Origin: Trichomonas vaginalis G3
Lineage: Eukaryota; Parabasalia; Trichomonadida; Trichomonadidae
DNA: 64,000 nt
Direction of reading: 5' to 3'
NCBI RefSeq assembly: GCF_026262505.1
Contig: NC_067206.1
Location: 27,047,896 to 27,111,895 of the forward strand
In this document: positions 39,030 to 48,009 of the stretch, piece by piece
Layout: each line of letters starts with the position of its first letter
Numbering within the stretch: the stretch's first letter is position 1
Translations under genes and position numbers: made by a program
The notes under the pieces: generated by a model
Told to the model about the DNA's origin: nothing
What the model saw: only the letters and a program-made list of their open reading frames with translations
Databases searched by the model: none

Positions 39030-39333
39030 AAATCTCTGCTACTAGCAGTACTGCTACTGACAGTAGCAGTACTTTTACTGACAGTAGCAGTACTTTTTTC
39101 TGACAGTAGCAGTACTTTTTTCTGACAGTAGCAGTACTTTTTCTGACAGTAGCAGTACTTTTTCTGACAGTAGCAGTACTTTTACTGACAGTAGCAGTAC
39201 TTTTTCTGACAGTAGCAGTACTTTTACTGACAGTAGCAGTACTTTATCGTTCGAAAACCCTCTCAAATTTTCCTTTTTACTGACAGTAGCAGTACTTTTA
39301 CTGACAGTAGCAGTACTTTTTCTGACAGTAGCA
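39030..39333. repeat. 20-21-bp tandem repeat in divergent intergenic region (B)
   Basis: About a dozen units of CTGACAGTAGCAGTACTTTT, interrupted once at 39245-39277 by unrelated sequence. Each unit contains short palindromes (AGTACT and CTACTG/CAGTAG). It occupies the same place as the TTTTCCTGTCGG repeat of Maverick A but has no sequence in common with it. Confidence 0.9.
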
Positions 39334-39696
39334 ATGGTCGAGGTCGAAACCTACCGACGAGGCAATTTACCTAATTGAAATTAACGAGCTTGTTAAAGAC
39401 TTCCTCAGGCAGAATGTAAAAGGCAAGCTTTGTTAACGTTGGATAACGGAAGGGCTGCCTTGAATCTCGAGACTTCGACTGGAATTCCAATTCAAATACC
39501 AGACGGGACAGCCTACGACGACATAAAGCAAGCAAAGAAAGAAGCTCTTCTCAAGTTCTTTGCAAAGCGTCTTGGATACAACTTCCAAACAGAGAGAACC
39601 CTTTCCCAAGAATGAACCAAATTCTCAGGGTCTCCTTCACTTCTCGGGTCAGCCGTTCTACATAACCTGTGAAGGCGACATCCAACCAGTTCAGTA
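39334..39696 (+). pseudogene. Hypothetical Maverick protein (copy B of 5225-5614)
   Basis: ALNLETSTGIPIQIP is shared with copy A, but the surrounding residues differ more than elsewhere in the element (DGTAYDDIKQAKKEALLKFF here, ENTPFDGIKDAKREALVKFL in A), so the gene has diverged faster. Broken. Confidence 0.5.
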
Positions 39697-39739
39697 AACC
39701 TTAACGTTTAGAGTAAAAACATTTTTTTTCATTTTTTGA

Positions 39740-40324
39740 ATGAAGCAAGTTAAATTCGTCCCACACCAATCTCAATGGACCGATGAAGAGTTTCAAGCCA
39801 TCGTTGAAGACGTTGAGAACGACATAGACGGCGAACTTAAAGGAGCTCAAATCACAATTGCAACCAAAATTGCAGAGGTCAAGGAACAGATAGCTCCACT
39901 TAAAGCTACCAAAGCTACTCTTGACCTCATGGATAGTTACCGTTTAGATGTCAAGAGTGGAATAAGACAATTAAAATTAAAACTTCTAAACTACGAAGCT
40001 ATACTCCAAAAGTTAGCAGAAATGAGAAGACTTTACCAGAGCTACTTACATGTAAGGGACTTACCTTCAAGCAGTCCGACCAAAGATGAATTTGTTGACA
40101 TTGTCCCAATTTTGTCCGAAAGTCAGCTCAGATGTTTCGAACTGCTCCCAACATATCCGGAATATGAACGTTTGCCTGAACTCTTTCGGTTCCTCAAAAA
40201 ACGTTTTTTGGTTCTCATGTTCCAAACTTTTATCGGAAGAGACAACAAACGTTCAGAAGAAGAACAAGATATTATTTTAAACTTGTTGTATGACATAACT
40301 GTCATAACAAGCTTTTTGAAGTAA
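39740..40324 (+). CDS. Coiled-coil protein, 194 aa (copy B)
   Basis: Open, same length as 5642-6226 and differing at about ten residues, including the segment RNLKKRFLVLMFETF versus RFLKKRFLVLMFQTF. Start context TTTTCATTTTTTGA is identical. Preservation of length in both copies supports a real gene. Followed after 32 bases by the HNH gene. Confidence 0.65.
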   Translation: MKQVKFVPHQSQWTDEEFQAIVEDVENDIDGELKGAQITIATKIAEVKEQIAPLKATKATLDLMDSYRLDVKSGIRQLKLKLLNYEAILQKLAEMRRLYQSYLHVRDLPSSSPTKDEFVDIVPILSESQLRCFELLPTYPEYERLPELFRFLKKRFLVLMFQTFIGRDNKRSEEEQDIILNLLYDITVITSFLK

Positions 40325-40356
40325 AACCGCCATTCTCAAACCACTTCATTTTTTCG

Positions 40357-41040
40357 ATGTCCGAACAAGCACCGAAGCCAAACTCAATGGCAGATGTCCT
40401 TTCAAGGTTGCCAGACAAGCGCCCAGTTCAAATTCAAATTGCCCAATTGAACGCTCATCTGTCAAACACCATTAAGACTCTCCAAAGTAGTCTTATGGAA
40501 GAGATAACCAATCTCAAAGTCGAAGTCCTCACGAACCAAGCTTCCAATAAGAAAGTCCTGAACGATTTCGCGGAAACCTTGCGCCAATACAACATAGAGA
40601 ACCAAAACCTTGCCCGACTCATCTACCGTTTCTTCGAAGAGATAGACGCCATCTGGAAGGTACTCGGAAAGGACAGAACATGCAACACCGTACTTCGTGA
40701 ACACAGAATTGCCGAAGGTATTATCAAAGAAGAGGAAGAAGAGGAAGAAGAAGAGAAACACGAAGAAAAGGAAGTTTGGGCAACCCTTGTTGTCGATGAC
40801 GCTTACGAAATTTCCCAACCCTACCCATACCAAATCCGCAACAAGGAGACAGGCAAGGTTCTTACCCCAGTCCTCAACAACTTGGGACACTTGAACCTTA
40901 ACCTTCGGAATTACGGTTCAATTTCCATGGGAAGGCTTGTCGGTATGCAATGGGTTCCAAATCCAGACAAGAAGACGAGGGTCAGACACATTGACGGTGA
41001 CAAGCTCAACAACCGTAAGGAGAACCTCGAGTGGTTCTAA
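40357..41040 (+). CDS. HNH-type protein with coiled-coil N-terminus, 227 aa
   Basis: Open gene; start follows CTTCATTTTTTCG. Residues ~1-125 are a helical/coiled-coil region (IQIAQLNAHLSNTIKTLQSS). Residues ~126-140 are an almost pure Glu run. Residues ~145-227 look like an HNH_3-type domain: YPYQIRNKETGKVL, then SMGRLVGMQWVPNPDKKTRV, then RHIDGDKLNNRKENLEWF. The HIDGDKLNN...NLEW pattern is a strong match to homing-type HNH nucleases found in phage and giant virus genomes. It might cut DNA during recombination or element mobility; activity is not shown. Copy A is broken. Confidence 0.75.
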   Translation: MSEQAPKPNSMADVLSRLPDKRPVQIQIAQLNAHLSNTIKTLQSSLMEEITNLKVEVLTNQASNKKVLNDFAETLRQYNIENQNLARLIYRFFEEIDAIWKVLGKDRTCNTVLREHRIAEGIIKEEEEEEEEEKHEEKEVWATLVVDDAYEISQPYPYQIRNKETGKVLTPVLNNLGHLNLNLRNYGSISMGRLVGMQWVPNPDKKTRVRHIDGDKLNNRKENLEWF

Positions 41041-41089
41041 GAGTAAAAAAAATTTATTTTAGGGGGAAACCCCAAGTAAATTTAGGTGT

Positions 41090-41353
41090 TTATTTGGATA
41101 AGTATGTTAAATTAAGGGTAATTTGCAAAATTAGTTCCCGACCTTTGAATTGGGCTCTTTCGTTATCCCAGTTGCGTAGGAGGTCGTCCCAGAGGAGTTG
41201 GTAGAATTGCCAATCCAAGGACGATTTGTCCTCCCAGGCATTGAGGATGTACTGCTCGTAGAGTTTCATGACCTCTGCCTTGCACCAGACACCCTCTCCC
41301 TTGGAACGTAAGGCTTCTTCGAAGTGCTCGAATGCGATTGGCTGCTTGACCAT
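41090..41353 (-). CDS. Small helical protein, 87 aa
   Basis: ATG at 41353 (MVKQPIAFEHFEEALRSKGE) is preceded by AAAAAGTGTCATTTCGG, an initiator-like sequence. Tryptophan- and Glu-rich, probably all helical (WCKAEVMKLYEQYILNAWED; FYQLLWDDLLRNWDNER). It is head-to-head with the gene at 41384, with only 30 bases between the two ATGs. Function unknown. Confidence 0.55.
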   Translation of the reverse strand: MVKQPIAFEHFEEALRSKGEGVWCKAEVMKLYEQYILNAWEDKSSLDWQFYQLLWDDLLRNWDNERAQFKGRELILQITLNLTYLSK

Positions 41354-41383
41354 CCGAAATGACACTTTTTGTCCGTTTGGTCA
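41354..41383. promoter_or_regulatory. 30-bp divergent promoter of initiator type
   Basis: Minus strand: AAAAAGTGTCATTTCGG then ATG, with TCATT fitting the trichomonad initiator. Plus strand: TTTGTCCGTTTGGTCA then ATG. Differs from the T5A-type cores of the structural genes. Confidence 0.45.
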
Positions 41384-41540
41384 ATGTTTGTGTCTCGTGC
41401 CATAGTCGACGAAAATACAGACAAACAGGTTATATATGAGTTTGAGACCAAGAATGGTGTAACTCGACCTGTCCGATTCAAAGACTCCGAGGGCGACCAT
41501 GAAATTAAACGGAAATTAGCTAGGAAGGAATATAAAAATT
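41384..41540 (+). pseudogene. Small protein (copy B of 7287-7546)
   Basis: MFVSRAIVDENTDKQVIYEF then TRPVRFKDSEGDHEIKRKLA, as in Maverick A. The proline-rich end of A is absent, and the frame runs on into antisense of the polymerase gene. Fossil copy. Confidence 0.45.
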
Positions 41541-41542
41541 TT

Positions 41543-43696
41543 TTATTTCATGCAATGTTTTATTTCTGTGCCGTCTTCAAGTATGCCCCAATACTTACGC
41601 TTGGAGAGGACATGAACTTCGGTGAAAATTTTGTCCAATTTGAATCGACCCATCTTTTCACCGACCATACCCATTTCAATGAGTTTGTTGTATCCTTCTT
41701 CGTTCGTCATGAGTGCGTCAATGTTCTCATAGTAAACCTTGACTTTCGATTTGACTTCGGAGAAGAATTTGTTGTAGTTGTCAAGGACTGCTTTGCGAAC
41801 TGAGGGTAAGACCAATGTTCGACAATAGGTTTTAATGTGGTTACTAAGCCACTTTGACCTTGAGTGAATTCGTACTTCAAAACAAAAGGAGAAAACCTTT
41901 CAACAAAGTTGTCGACCTTCTCATAATGTTTACTCTTCATCTCTTGAGGTTTCTTAATGGAATATCCCCATGTCGAATTCATAAGCAATTTGAGTGTCAT
42001 TGCAAGTTTGGGGTTTGAAGCTTTCCTAATATCATACAGTTGTTGTATGACTTTTCCAACTGTATAGTTCCTTCCCGGGAACTCACCATCTTCGTTTGGA
42101 ATTCCAGTCGGAATATATTGGACAAACCTCATGTATGCAGCGTTAAGGTCGACATAGTATATCTTTTCATCTGAGTCGAACTTGTCGCAACCAATTGGTC
42201 CAGTTTGTGGAAATTCAAGTGAGTCTCTTATCTTCTGAGAAACTTCTCCTGTTATCTCATAAACATCGTCGAAGCAACCTGTTTCATATAAAACCTTCTG
42301 ACCTAACTCAGATGCTCTCCAATACAATTTGACGTCAATTGGATGTCTCAATGGAAGTTTGTTTATAGCATCTTGAAGTTCTTGCAACCTCATTGGAAGT
42401 TCTTCTGGTTCAGGTTGGTATCCGAACAATCCAACTCCTTGTGGAATTGTGTACTTCTTTTGTACTAGAACTTTGTCTGGAACAACTTTTGGTCTTGCTA
42501 ACAGTGAAAAGTTTGTTTCGTCTTTTGGTACAAAAGTTTCTGTCAGCTTGTCATCTGGAATTGGTTCCAACAAACCTTTCTCGAAAAGAATGTTTACAGC
42601 TCTGACAATGTTGCACTTGCCTTTTCCGAACAATGGGTTTGTAAGACTTTCGTTCAACATGAAGTGGTTGTGGACAATTACAATCTTCAACCATGGTAAA
42701 TTGAACTCAACAACATAGTCGTCATGTGAAGAACCTTTAGCTGTAGGTATGTTGACTCGGATATTGACATTTGCCAACGGTGCAATTTTTGCCAATTGAC
42801 CTCTGAGAATGTACCTTGTCTTCACACATGACTCAAGATACTTCATCTTCTCTTCTGTAACAAGACCAGAGTTCCTGAGACATGTAAGAATGCAAGGTTC
42901 ATTGACAATTGTTTCAATTGAATTGTAAATTCCATACCTTGTCAAGTCAATGTCAGACTTATTTATGAACGGGAAGTATCCAGCATGTTGTCTGACTGCT
43001 TGAGGGTTAGGTTGGTACCATTCGAACTTGACACTTGCAATTCCTTCAATTGCATTCAAAATGTCTGAGTCGGAGTCAACCATTTGTTCTCTCTCTTGTA
43101 GTCTTGAAAGCGTCAAGAAGCATTGCAGCTGTTGTGACATTGCCATGTGCATAGTAAATGTGACCATCCAAATCTGTTATGGTCAATCTGAGATTGTGTC
43201 CTTTCTTATTTCCGTCTTGTATGGCAGCAAGTACACCCATGAAGCCTTCTTTGTTCTTTCCTTCGTCAAAGTTTACTGTAAAGGTTCGACCAGATGTAAT
43301 TTGACTTCTAACTTCACGGTACTTCTCATATGCATATCTTGTTCTTTCCATGGGAGCATGACCATCCTCTGCACTACCTTTTTTCCTTCTCAAAGGATGC
43401 AATTGTTCGTCATGTTTCCAGTAGAATCTGGCAAAGCCGTCGTGTCCTTCAACTTGAGGTTCACTAACATCGAAAGGCATGTCCATAAGACGTTCTTCTT
43501 CTAACCTCTCTAGTCTGTTTGGATAATTTGCACGTGCTGTTTCCAAATCCATTTCGTAGCGAAGACCAGACAATTTGTCATAGACTTTTATGGGTCTTCC
43601 CTTCCTATATTTAAAATTCTTCGAAACTCTCCAACCATATCTTTGCAACTCTGCTTTTATTCTAGCAGATTTTCTATCCATTCTATATGGGGGCAT
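41543..43696 (-). pseudogene. Protein-primed family B DNA polymerase (pPolB), copy B
   Basis: Best-preserved polymerase copy. The start MPPYRMDRKSARIKAEL follows TATTTTTATAAAA. Order: basic N-terminal domain; a central region (TITDLDGHIYYAHGN and following); YYVDLNAAYMRFVQYIPTG around polymerase motif A; LKLLMNSTWGYSIKKP around motif B; a C-terminal segment with KYWGILEDGTEIKH. Family B protein-primed polymerases copy linear genomes from a terminal protein; they define Polintons. The gene is broken by few changes. Overall ~720 codons, shorter than many Maverick polymerases, so the exonuclease part may be reduced; I cannot settle this by eye. Confidence 0.88.
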
Positions 43697-43728
43697 TTTT
43701 ATAAAAATAAAAAAAAATATTTTTTTCT

Positions 43729-44313
43729 TTACTTAACATAACCGCCTGCTGCCATAAGTCTTTGACGCCAACCCATACCAGCTAATGAAGGTTGACTTGG
43801 TTTAGTTTCCAAACTAAACTTTGGTTTTGGTTTATCTTCAGTTTTTGGTTTTTCTTCTTCTATCGGTTTTTCGTCACTTTTCGGTTCCTCTGACTTTACT
43901 TCACTTGCAGGAACAGTTGTGTCGTCAACATCTTCATAAATATCATATGCCATTTGTTTTTGTTTTCCTTTCAACTTTTTGTGTTTGTTGTAAAGTTTAG
44001 AATATTTCGACTCTAAGTCAATGAGATGTTCTATAATGAACTGTTGGTCAGTGAAGTAAACTTTTCCATCTGTTGTCTCGAAAGCTCCTTCAGACTTCAA
44101 TATTTTATTTGTGAGAGTCTGTTTCTTTTTTGAGATACTTGCCGTTCCATTTTTATGAAAAGTGACTTTGTAGTTAGGGTTTGTATTTCCAGACCTGGCA
44201 CTTTCTATTATTGAATTTTTCTCTTCATCTGTAAGTTCTTTGACAGGTTTTGACAATGGTTCTGAACTTTTTGTTTGTGGTGTCAAATCTACCGTTTCAA
44301 CTTCTTCGGTCAT
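43729..44313 (-). CDS. Charged coiled-coil protein, 194 aa
   Basis: Open gene: MTEEVETVDLTPQTKSSEPL. Start follows TTTTTTACTGAGATGAA. A polar N-terminus, then a small domain (PNYKVTFHKNGTASISKKKQ), a coiled coil (IIEHLIDLESKYSKLYNKHK), and a Glu/Lys/Pro tail ending in MGWRQRLMAAGGYVK, a basic motif that resembles nuclear-targeting or cleavage-type ends of virion proteins. It lies directly upstream of the polymerase on the same strand. Family unknown. Confidence 0.65.
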   Translation of the reverse strand: MTEEVETVDLTPQTKSSEPLSKPVKELTDEEKNSIIESARSGNTNPNYKVTFHKNGTASISKKKQTLTNKILKSEGAFETTDGKVYFTDQQFIIEHLIDLESKYSKLYNKHKKLKGKQKQMAYDIYEDVDDTTVPASEVKSEEPKSDEKPIEEEKPKTEDKPKPKFSLETKPSQPSLAGMGWRQRLMAAGGYVK

Positions 44314-44332
44314 TTCATCTCAGTAAAAAATT

Positions 44333-44485
44333 TTAGTTTGGTTTGTTTTCAACTGGTTGTTGTTGTTTTTTAAGTCGGTCTAAAACTTCCTGAGGTATAG
44401 GAAGAACTTGACAAACACGTGGTGTAACTGCTGGAAGTCGACAAATCCATCTTGAACCCATTTGTCTCAATGCTGTATTGTTCAT
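44333..44485 (-). CDS. Small basic protein, 50 aa
   Basis: Translated by eye: MNNTALRQMGSRWICRLPAV then VCQVLPIPQEVLDRLKK and a QQQPVENKPN end. Start follows TTTTTTACTGAGATGAA, identical to the start of the next gene, and it is 19 bases upstream of that gene's ATG. Short, but the conserved promoter motif and position support it. Function unknown. Confidence 0.5.
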   Translation of the reverse strand: MNNTALRQMGSRWICRLPAVTPRVCQVLPIPQEVLDRLKKQQQPVENKPN

Positions 44486-44504
44486 TTCATCTCAGTAAAA
44501 AACT

Positions 44505-44906
44505 TTACATTCCCCACGTTTGAGGCGGTTGAGGTTGGTTATTGTTTACCCATTGTTGTGCATGGTTATATCCTCTGTTAAAGAATCTTTCACCTTGGTC
44601 CATATAGTGTCCTGCTTGGTTATAGTAGTCATTTGCTTTGTTATAATAGTTTCCTGCTTGTCTTCCTACATTGTCCATCCATCCTTGAACTTTTCCTCTT
44701 GTTTCAGGATTTGGAATAAGATTTGTTGCATCTCGTGCTACATCCCAACCTTTCTGTACAGTTTGTATAATAGGTTGTGCTTTCTCTTTAAGTATACCTA
44801 ATGTACTCAAAATCTTCCTTCCAACTCCAAATACACCTCTGGCTATTGTTCCCACTGCGGGCAAAAATCTGGATGCAACTCCTGCTAATGCGCCAAATAA
44901 ACCCAT
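44505..44906 (-). CDS. Amphipathic virion-like protein, 133 aa
   Basis: Open gene beginning MGLFGALAGVASRFLPAVG, a glycine/alanine-rich amphipathic helix. A second basic helical part follows (GVGRKILSTLGILKEKAQP), then a Tyr/Asn/Gln-rich tail (YYNKANDYYNQAGHYMDQ). Small proteins with such an N-terminus act as membrane-lytic or DNA-contacting minor virion proteins in adenoviruses and relatives; here that is inference. Divergent from the integrase gene: the 16-base gap TTCTTATAGGATAAAA serves as promoter-like core both ways. Confidence 0.6.
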   Translation of the reverse strand: MGLFGALAGVASRFLPAVGTIARGVFGVGRKILSTLGILKEKAQPIIQTVQKGWDVARDATNLIPNPETRGKVQGWMDNVGRQAGNYYNKANDYYNQAGHYMDQGERFFNRGYNHAQQWVNNNQPQPPQTWGM

Positions 44907-44922
44907 TTCTTATAGGATAAAA
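44907..44922. promoter_or_regulatory. Compact bidirectional promoter-like core
   Basis: TTCTTATAGGATAAAA between the integrase and virion-like genes; on the minus strand TTTTATCCTATAAGAA. Preserved in Maverick A at 10920-10935. Confidence 0.55.
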
Positions 44923-45873
44923 ATGACGAATCCAAACAAGGACCCCTATGTTTCTAAAGCGACAAAAAAAGCACTCATGATAAAAATCTTTAGTTCAACA
45001 CCAAATGCTTGGTTTATGGATATTTTGGAAAACATTCCGAGAGTTAGAACAGATGGACCACCATACTGGCTAATATTTGTCGGTCAAAACACAAGATACT
45101 GTGAAGCCATACCATTATGGTCCAAAAATATTTTAGATGTGAAAACTGCTTTGACAATATTCGTTGACAAATACATCCAACAAAACTGACATCTGACTGT
45201 GAAAGTTCTTTCAAATCAGATGATGTAAAAAACTATCTGCGTTCAAAAAATGTAAACCAATATTTCATTGTCGACCAAAACCATTCTGCTCTTGGTGTCA
45301 TTGACGGTTGTATAAATGTTATAAGAGACTTAAACCAGGTGTGAAGCAAATGAAATGTCATATGACGACAAATATAGACACTTCTCCATGGCAAAGATGA
45401 GACAAGTTTTAAATATTTACAATAGCCGTAAACAAAAAAGGTTTGGGAAACCATCCCCGAAGAAATGAAAAACAACCCTGACTTAGAGAAAGACTATATA
45501 TTTAATAATTTAGTCAAAAGAGACAAACAAGAAAGAATGCCGGGCTTCAAACTTCAGAAAGGTGACAAAGTAAAAATAGAAATACCTAAACGCGACCCAT
45601 ATGAAAATACTATTGACTATGACAACAATGGGAACCCGACAGGTACTCACATTCGTGTTCGTAAAAATAGAAGAAAGTATACAAGAGAATATTATGAAGT
45701 TTTAGGCAAACATGGCAAAAATGTACACACTGCAAGCAGAAGATAAAACTACTATTGTCAGACCTCGTTTCAAACTTGTCAAAGTTCAAGGTGGTATACT
45801 TTCAAAGACAGTTCCTAACAAATATAAGACAACTCCTGACGAATATGCTAAAGAAGTTGAAAATGACGACTAA
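44923..45873 (+). pseudogene. Retroviral-type integrase (copy B)
   Basis: Starts MTNPNKDPYVSKATKKALM after TTATAGGATAAAA. Core regions YWLIFVGQNTRYCEAIPLW and TSDCESSFKSDDVKNYLRS are visible, and a basic C-terminal domain (GFKLQKGDKVKIEIPKRDPY; RVRKNRRKYTREYYEVLG) that fits a chromodomain/SH3-like end. Polinton integrases make 6-bp target duplications, as seen for this element. Its stop overlaps that of the fibre gene. Broken. Confidence 0.82.
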
Positions 45874-47992
45874 GCATTTCTATACCATGCGTAAACTGTC
45901 ATGTAAGGTGGCAATGTATTCTTTACTTTTGTCCCGTTGTTTGCGTATATCCTGAAACGTGATGTGTATGGTTTCCTCCTCCCTCAGTGTTATTCCAAGT
46001 AACAATTTATAGCAAACTTAACGTCCTCTTTAACATCATATCCTTTACCTTTTATCATTGCTGACCAATCCCAATATCTATGCTTATGCCAACCTGCTTG
46101 AGATGTACTTAAATCTATGTAGTGACTGTGTGCAGGTAAAATTTTCACCTGAAATGTTTTACTTCCACCTGTTTCCTTTGAAGAGTTTGCACAATACAAA
46201 AACCTGTCGACTATTTGAGTCAAGTTCCAAAACCCAGAACTGTTTCTGGTCTGGTAGAGTTCATTGACGTATAAATAGAGCCTATAGGATATAATGTTTG
46301 AAGTATTTCTGTCTTTAATGTTTGAAGCTCGTTTTGTCTGCTTTCTTGTCATATAAATCTTGAGCAGTGAATTTAATATTTTGTTCATCCTTCATGACAT
46401 AAACATCTTTACATCTAATGTTTCTCATCGTCGTTATGTCGTCATCCGATGTTAAACCTTGTGGAAAGTTAGGGGTTTACAATATAATGCATCCCCACCA
46501 GTTTCTTCAACCGTTCCTTCAATATTTCTATAGCAACAGTTGTGAAGAAATCATGTGTATGGTTCTTGTCTGCTTTCTTTTTCAGGCTAACGTTTAAGTC
46601 TGTTATTTCATATATAGAATGTGTATGTCCAACGGCACTTTTCCTGTTTAAGGTTTCTTGTAAGTTTGTAATATTTGCAATGGTATGTGTATGGTTCTTG
46701 TCTGCTTTCTTTTCAAGGCTAACGTTTAAGTCTGTTATTTCAGATATAGAATGTGTATGTCCAACGGCACTTTTCCTGTTTAAGGTTTCTTGTAAGTTTG
46801 TAATATTTGCAATGGTATGTGTATGGTTCTTGTCTGCTTTCTTTTCAAGGCTAACGTTTAAGTCTGTTATTTCAGATATAGAATGTGTATGTCCAACGGC
46901 ACTTTTCCTGTTTAAGGTTTCTTGTAAGTTTGTAATATTTGCAATGGTATGTGTATGTCCAACGTCACTTTTACTGTTTAAGGTTTCTTGTAAGTTTGTA
47001 ATATTTGCAATGGTATGTGTATGGTTCTTGTCTGCTTTCTTTTCAAGGCTAACGTTTAAGTCTGTTATTTCAGATATAGAATGTGTATGTCCAACGGCAC
47101 TTTTCCTGTTTAAGGTTTCTTGTAAGTTTGTAATATTTGCAATGGTATGTGTATGGTTTCTTGTCTGCTTTCTTTTCAAGGCTAACGTTTAAGTCTGTTA
47201 TTTCAGATATAGAATGTGTATGTCCAACGGCACTTTTCCTGTTTAAGGTTTCTTGTAAGTTTGTAATATTTGCAATGGTATGTGTATGGTTCTTGTCTGC
47301 TTTCTTTTCAAGGCTAACGTTTAAGTCTGTTATTTCAGATATAGAATGTGTATGTCCCAACGGCACTTTTCCTGTTTAAGGTTTCTTGTAAGTTTGTAAT
47401 ATTTGCAATGGTATGTGTATGTCCAACGTCACTTTTACTGTTTAAGGTTTCTTGTAAGTTTGTAATATTTGCAATGGTATGTGTATGTCCAACGGCACTT
47501 TTACTGTTTAAGGTTTCTTGTAAGTCTGTTATTTCAGATATAGAATGTGTATGAGTCTTTTTAGAATATTCGTTTTCAGCTCTTGTCACTTCACTTGACA
47601 TTTTATTGTCAACATATGTTTTGTCTGCTAGTTCAGGATGAGTATGTTCTTTTGTTGCATAAGCATTGTTAGCTCTTTCTTCTTCTTTTGCTATTGCATC
47701 GTCTACATATTCTTTGTCAGCTTTGTTGTCAACATCTGCTTTCAAAAAGTTCATTTATAGGTTTCTCGTTTAAAGTTCCTTTTGTTGGATTTATACAGAC
47801 AGTATGGTTCTTATTGTCTTGAAACAGAAACTCATCTGTCATTGGGTTTAATGTCAGTTTTAAGTTTCCTTCTTTCAATGACTCAGATATCTTAGAATAG
47901 TTTGAAAAGCTTGTTGTGTTCTTATTTAGAGCTTGCATAATGAGTTGTCGGTTGTGTTGTATTTCTCTCATAGACGCTGTTTCATTTGACAT
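45870..47992 (-). pseudogene. Fibre protein with phage tail-collar C-terminus (copy B, long form)
   Basis: N-terminus MSNETASMREIQHNRQLIMQ and a beta-rich head (FLFQDNKNHTVCINPTKGTL), then a long shaft of ~23-residue repeats alternating between HTHTIANITNLQETLNRKS and HTHSISEITDLNVSLEKKAD. The distal end has the tail-collar pattern (PAHSHYIDLSTSQAGWHKH). The HTH-N/S-I-x-x-I-T-x-L repeat is the classic phage tail fibre/collagen-like shaft pattern. It probably trimerises and binds host cells. The shaft is about twice as long as in Maverick A. Broken. Confidence 0.78.
46540..47530 (-). repeat. Coding tandem repeat of the fibre shaft
   Basis: Two alternating ~69-bp forms: one with CCTTGAAAAGAAAGCAGAC (sense) and the other with AAACCTTAAACAGGAAAAG, with the common word GTGTATG between them. 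About 14 units. Near-identity at DNA level indicates recent expansion. The order is not strictly alternating: two IANITNLQ units stand in a row near 46950 and again near 47400-47500. Confidence 0.9.
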
Positions 47993-48009
47993 TTTTATTC
48001 TAGATAAAT
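47993..48009. promoter_or_regulatory. Compact bidirectional promoter-like core
   Basis: TTTTATTCTAGATAAAT between fibre and variable genes; nearly self-complementary around TCTAGA. Preserved in Maverick A at 13302-13319. Confidence 0.55.

Noticed and set aside
39030-39333. CRISPR or coding repeat (frames of STATVR/LLLSEKV type)
   Set aside because: Simple 20-21-bp tandem repeat with no spacers; open frames are by-products.
46542-47554. Plus-strand 216-aa hydrophobic frames (FLSAFFSRLTFKSVIS repeats)
   Set aside because: Antisense shadow of the fibre shaft repeats.
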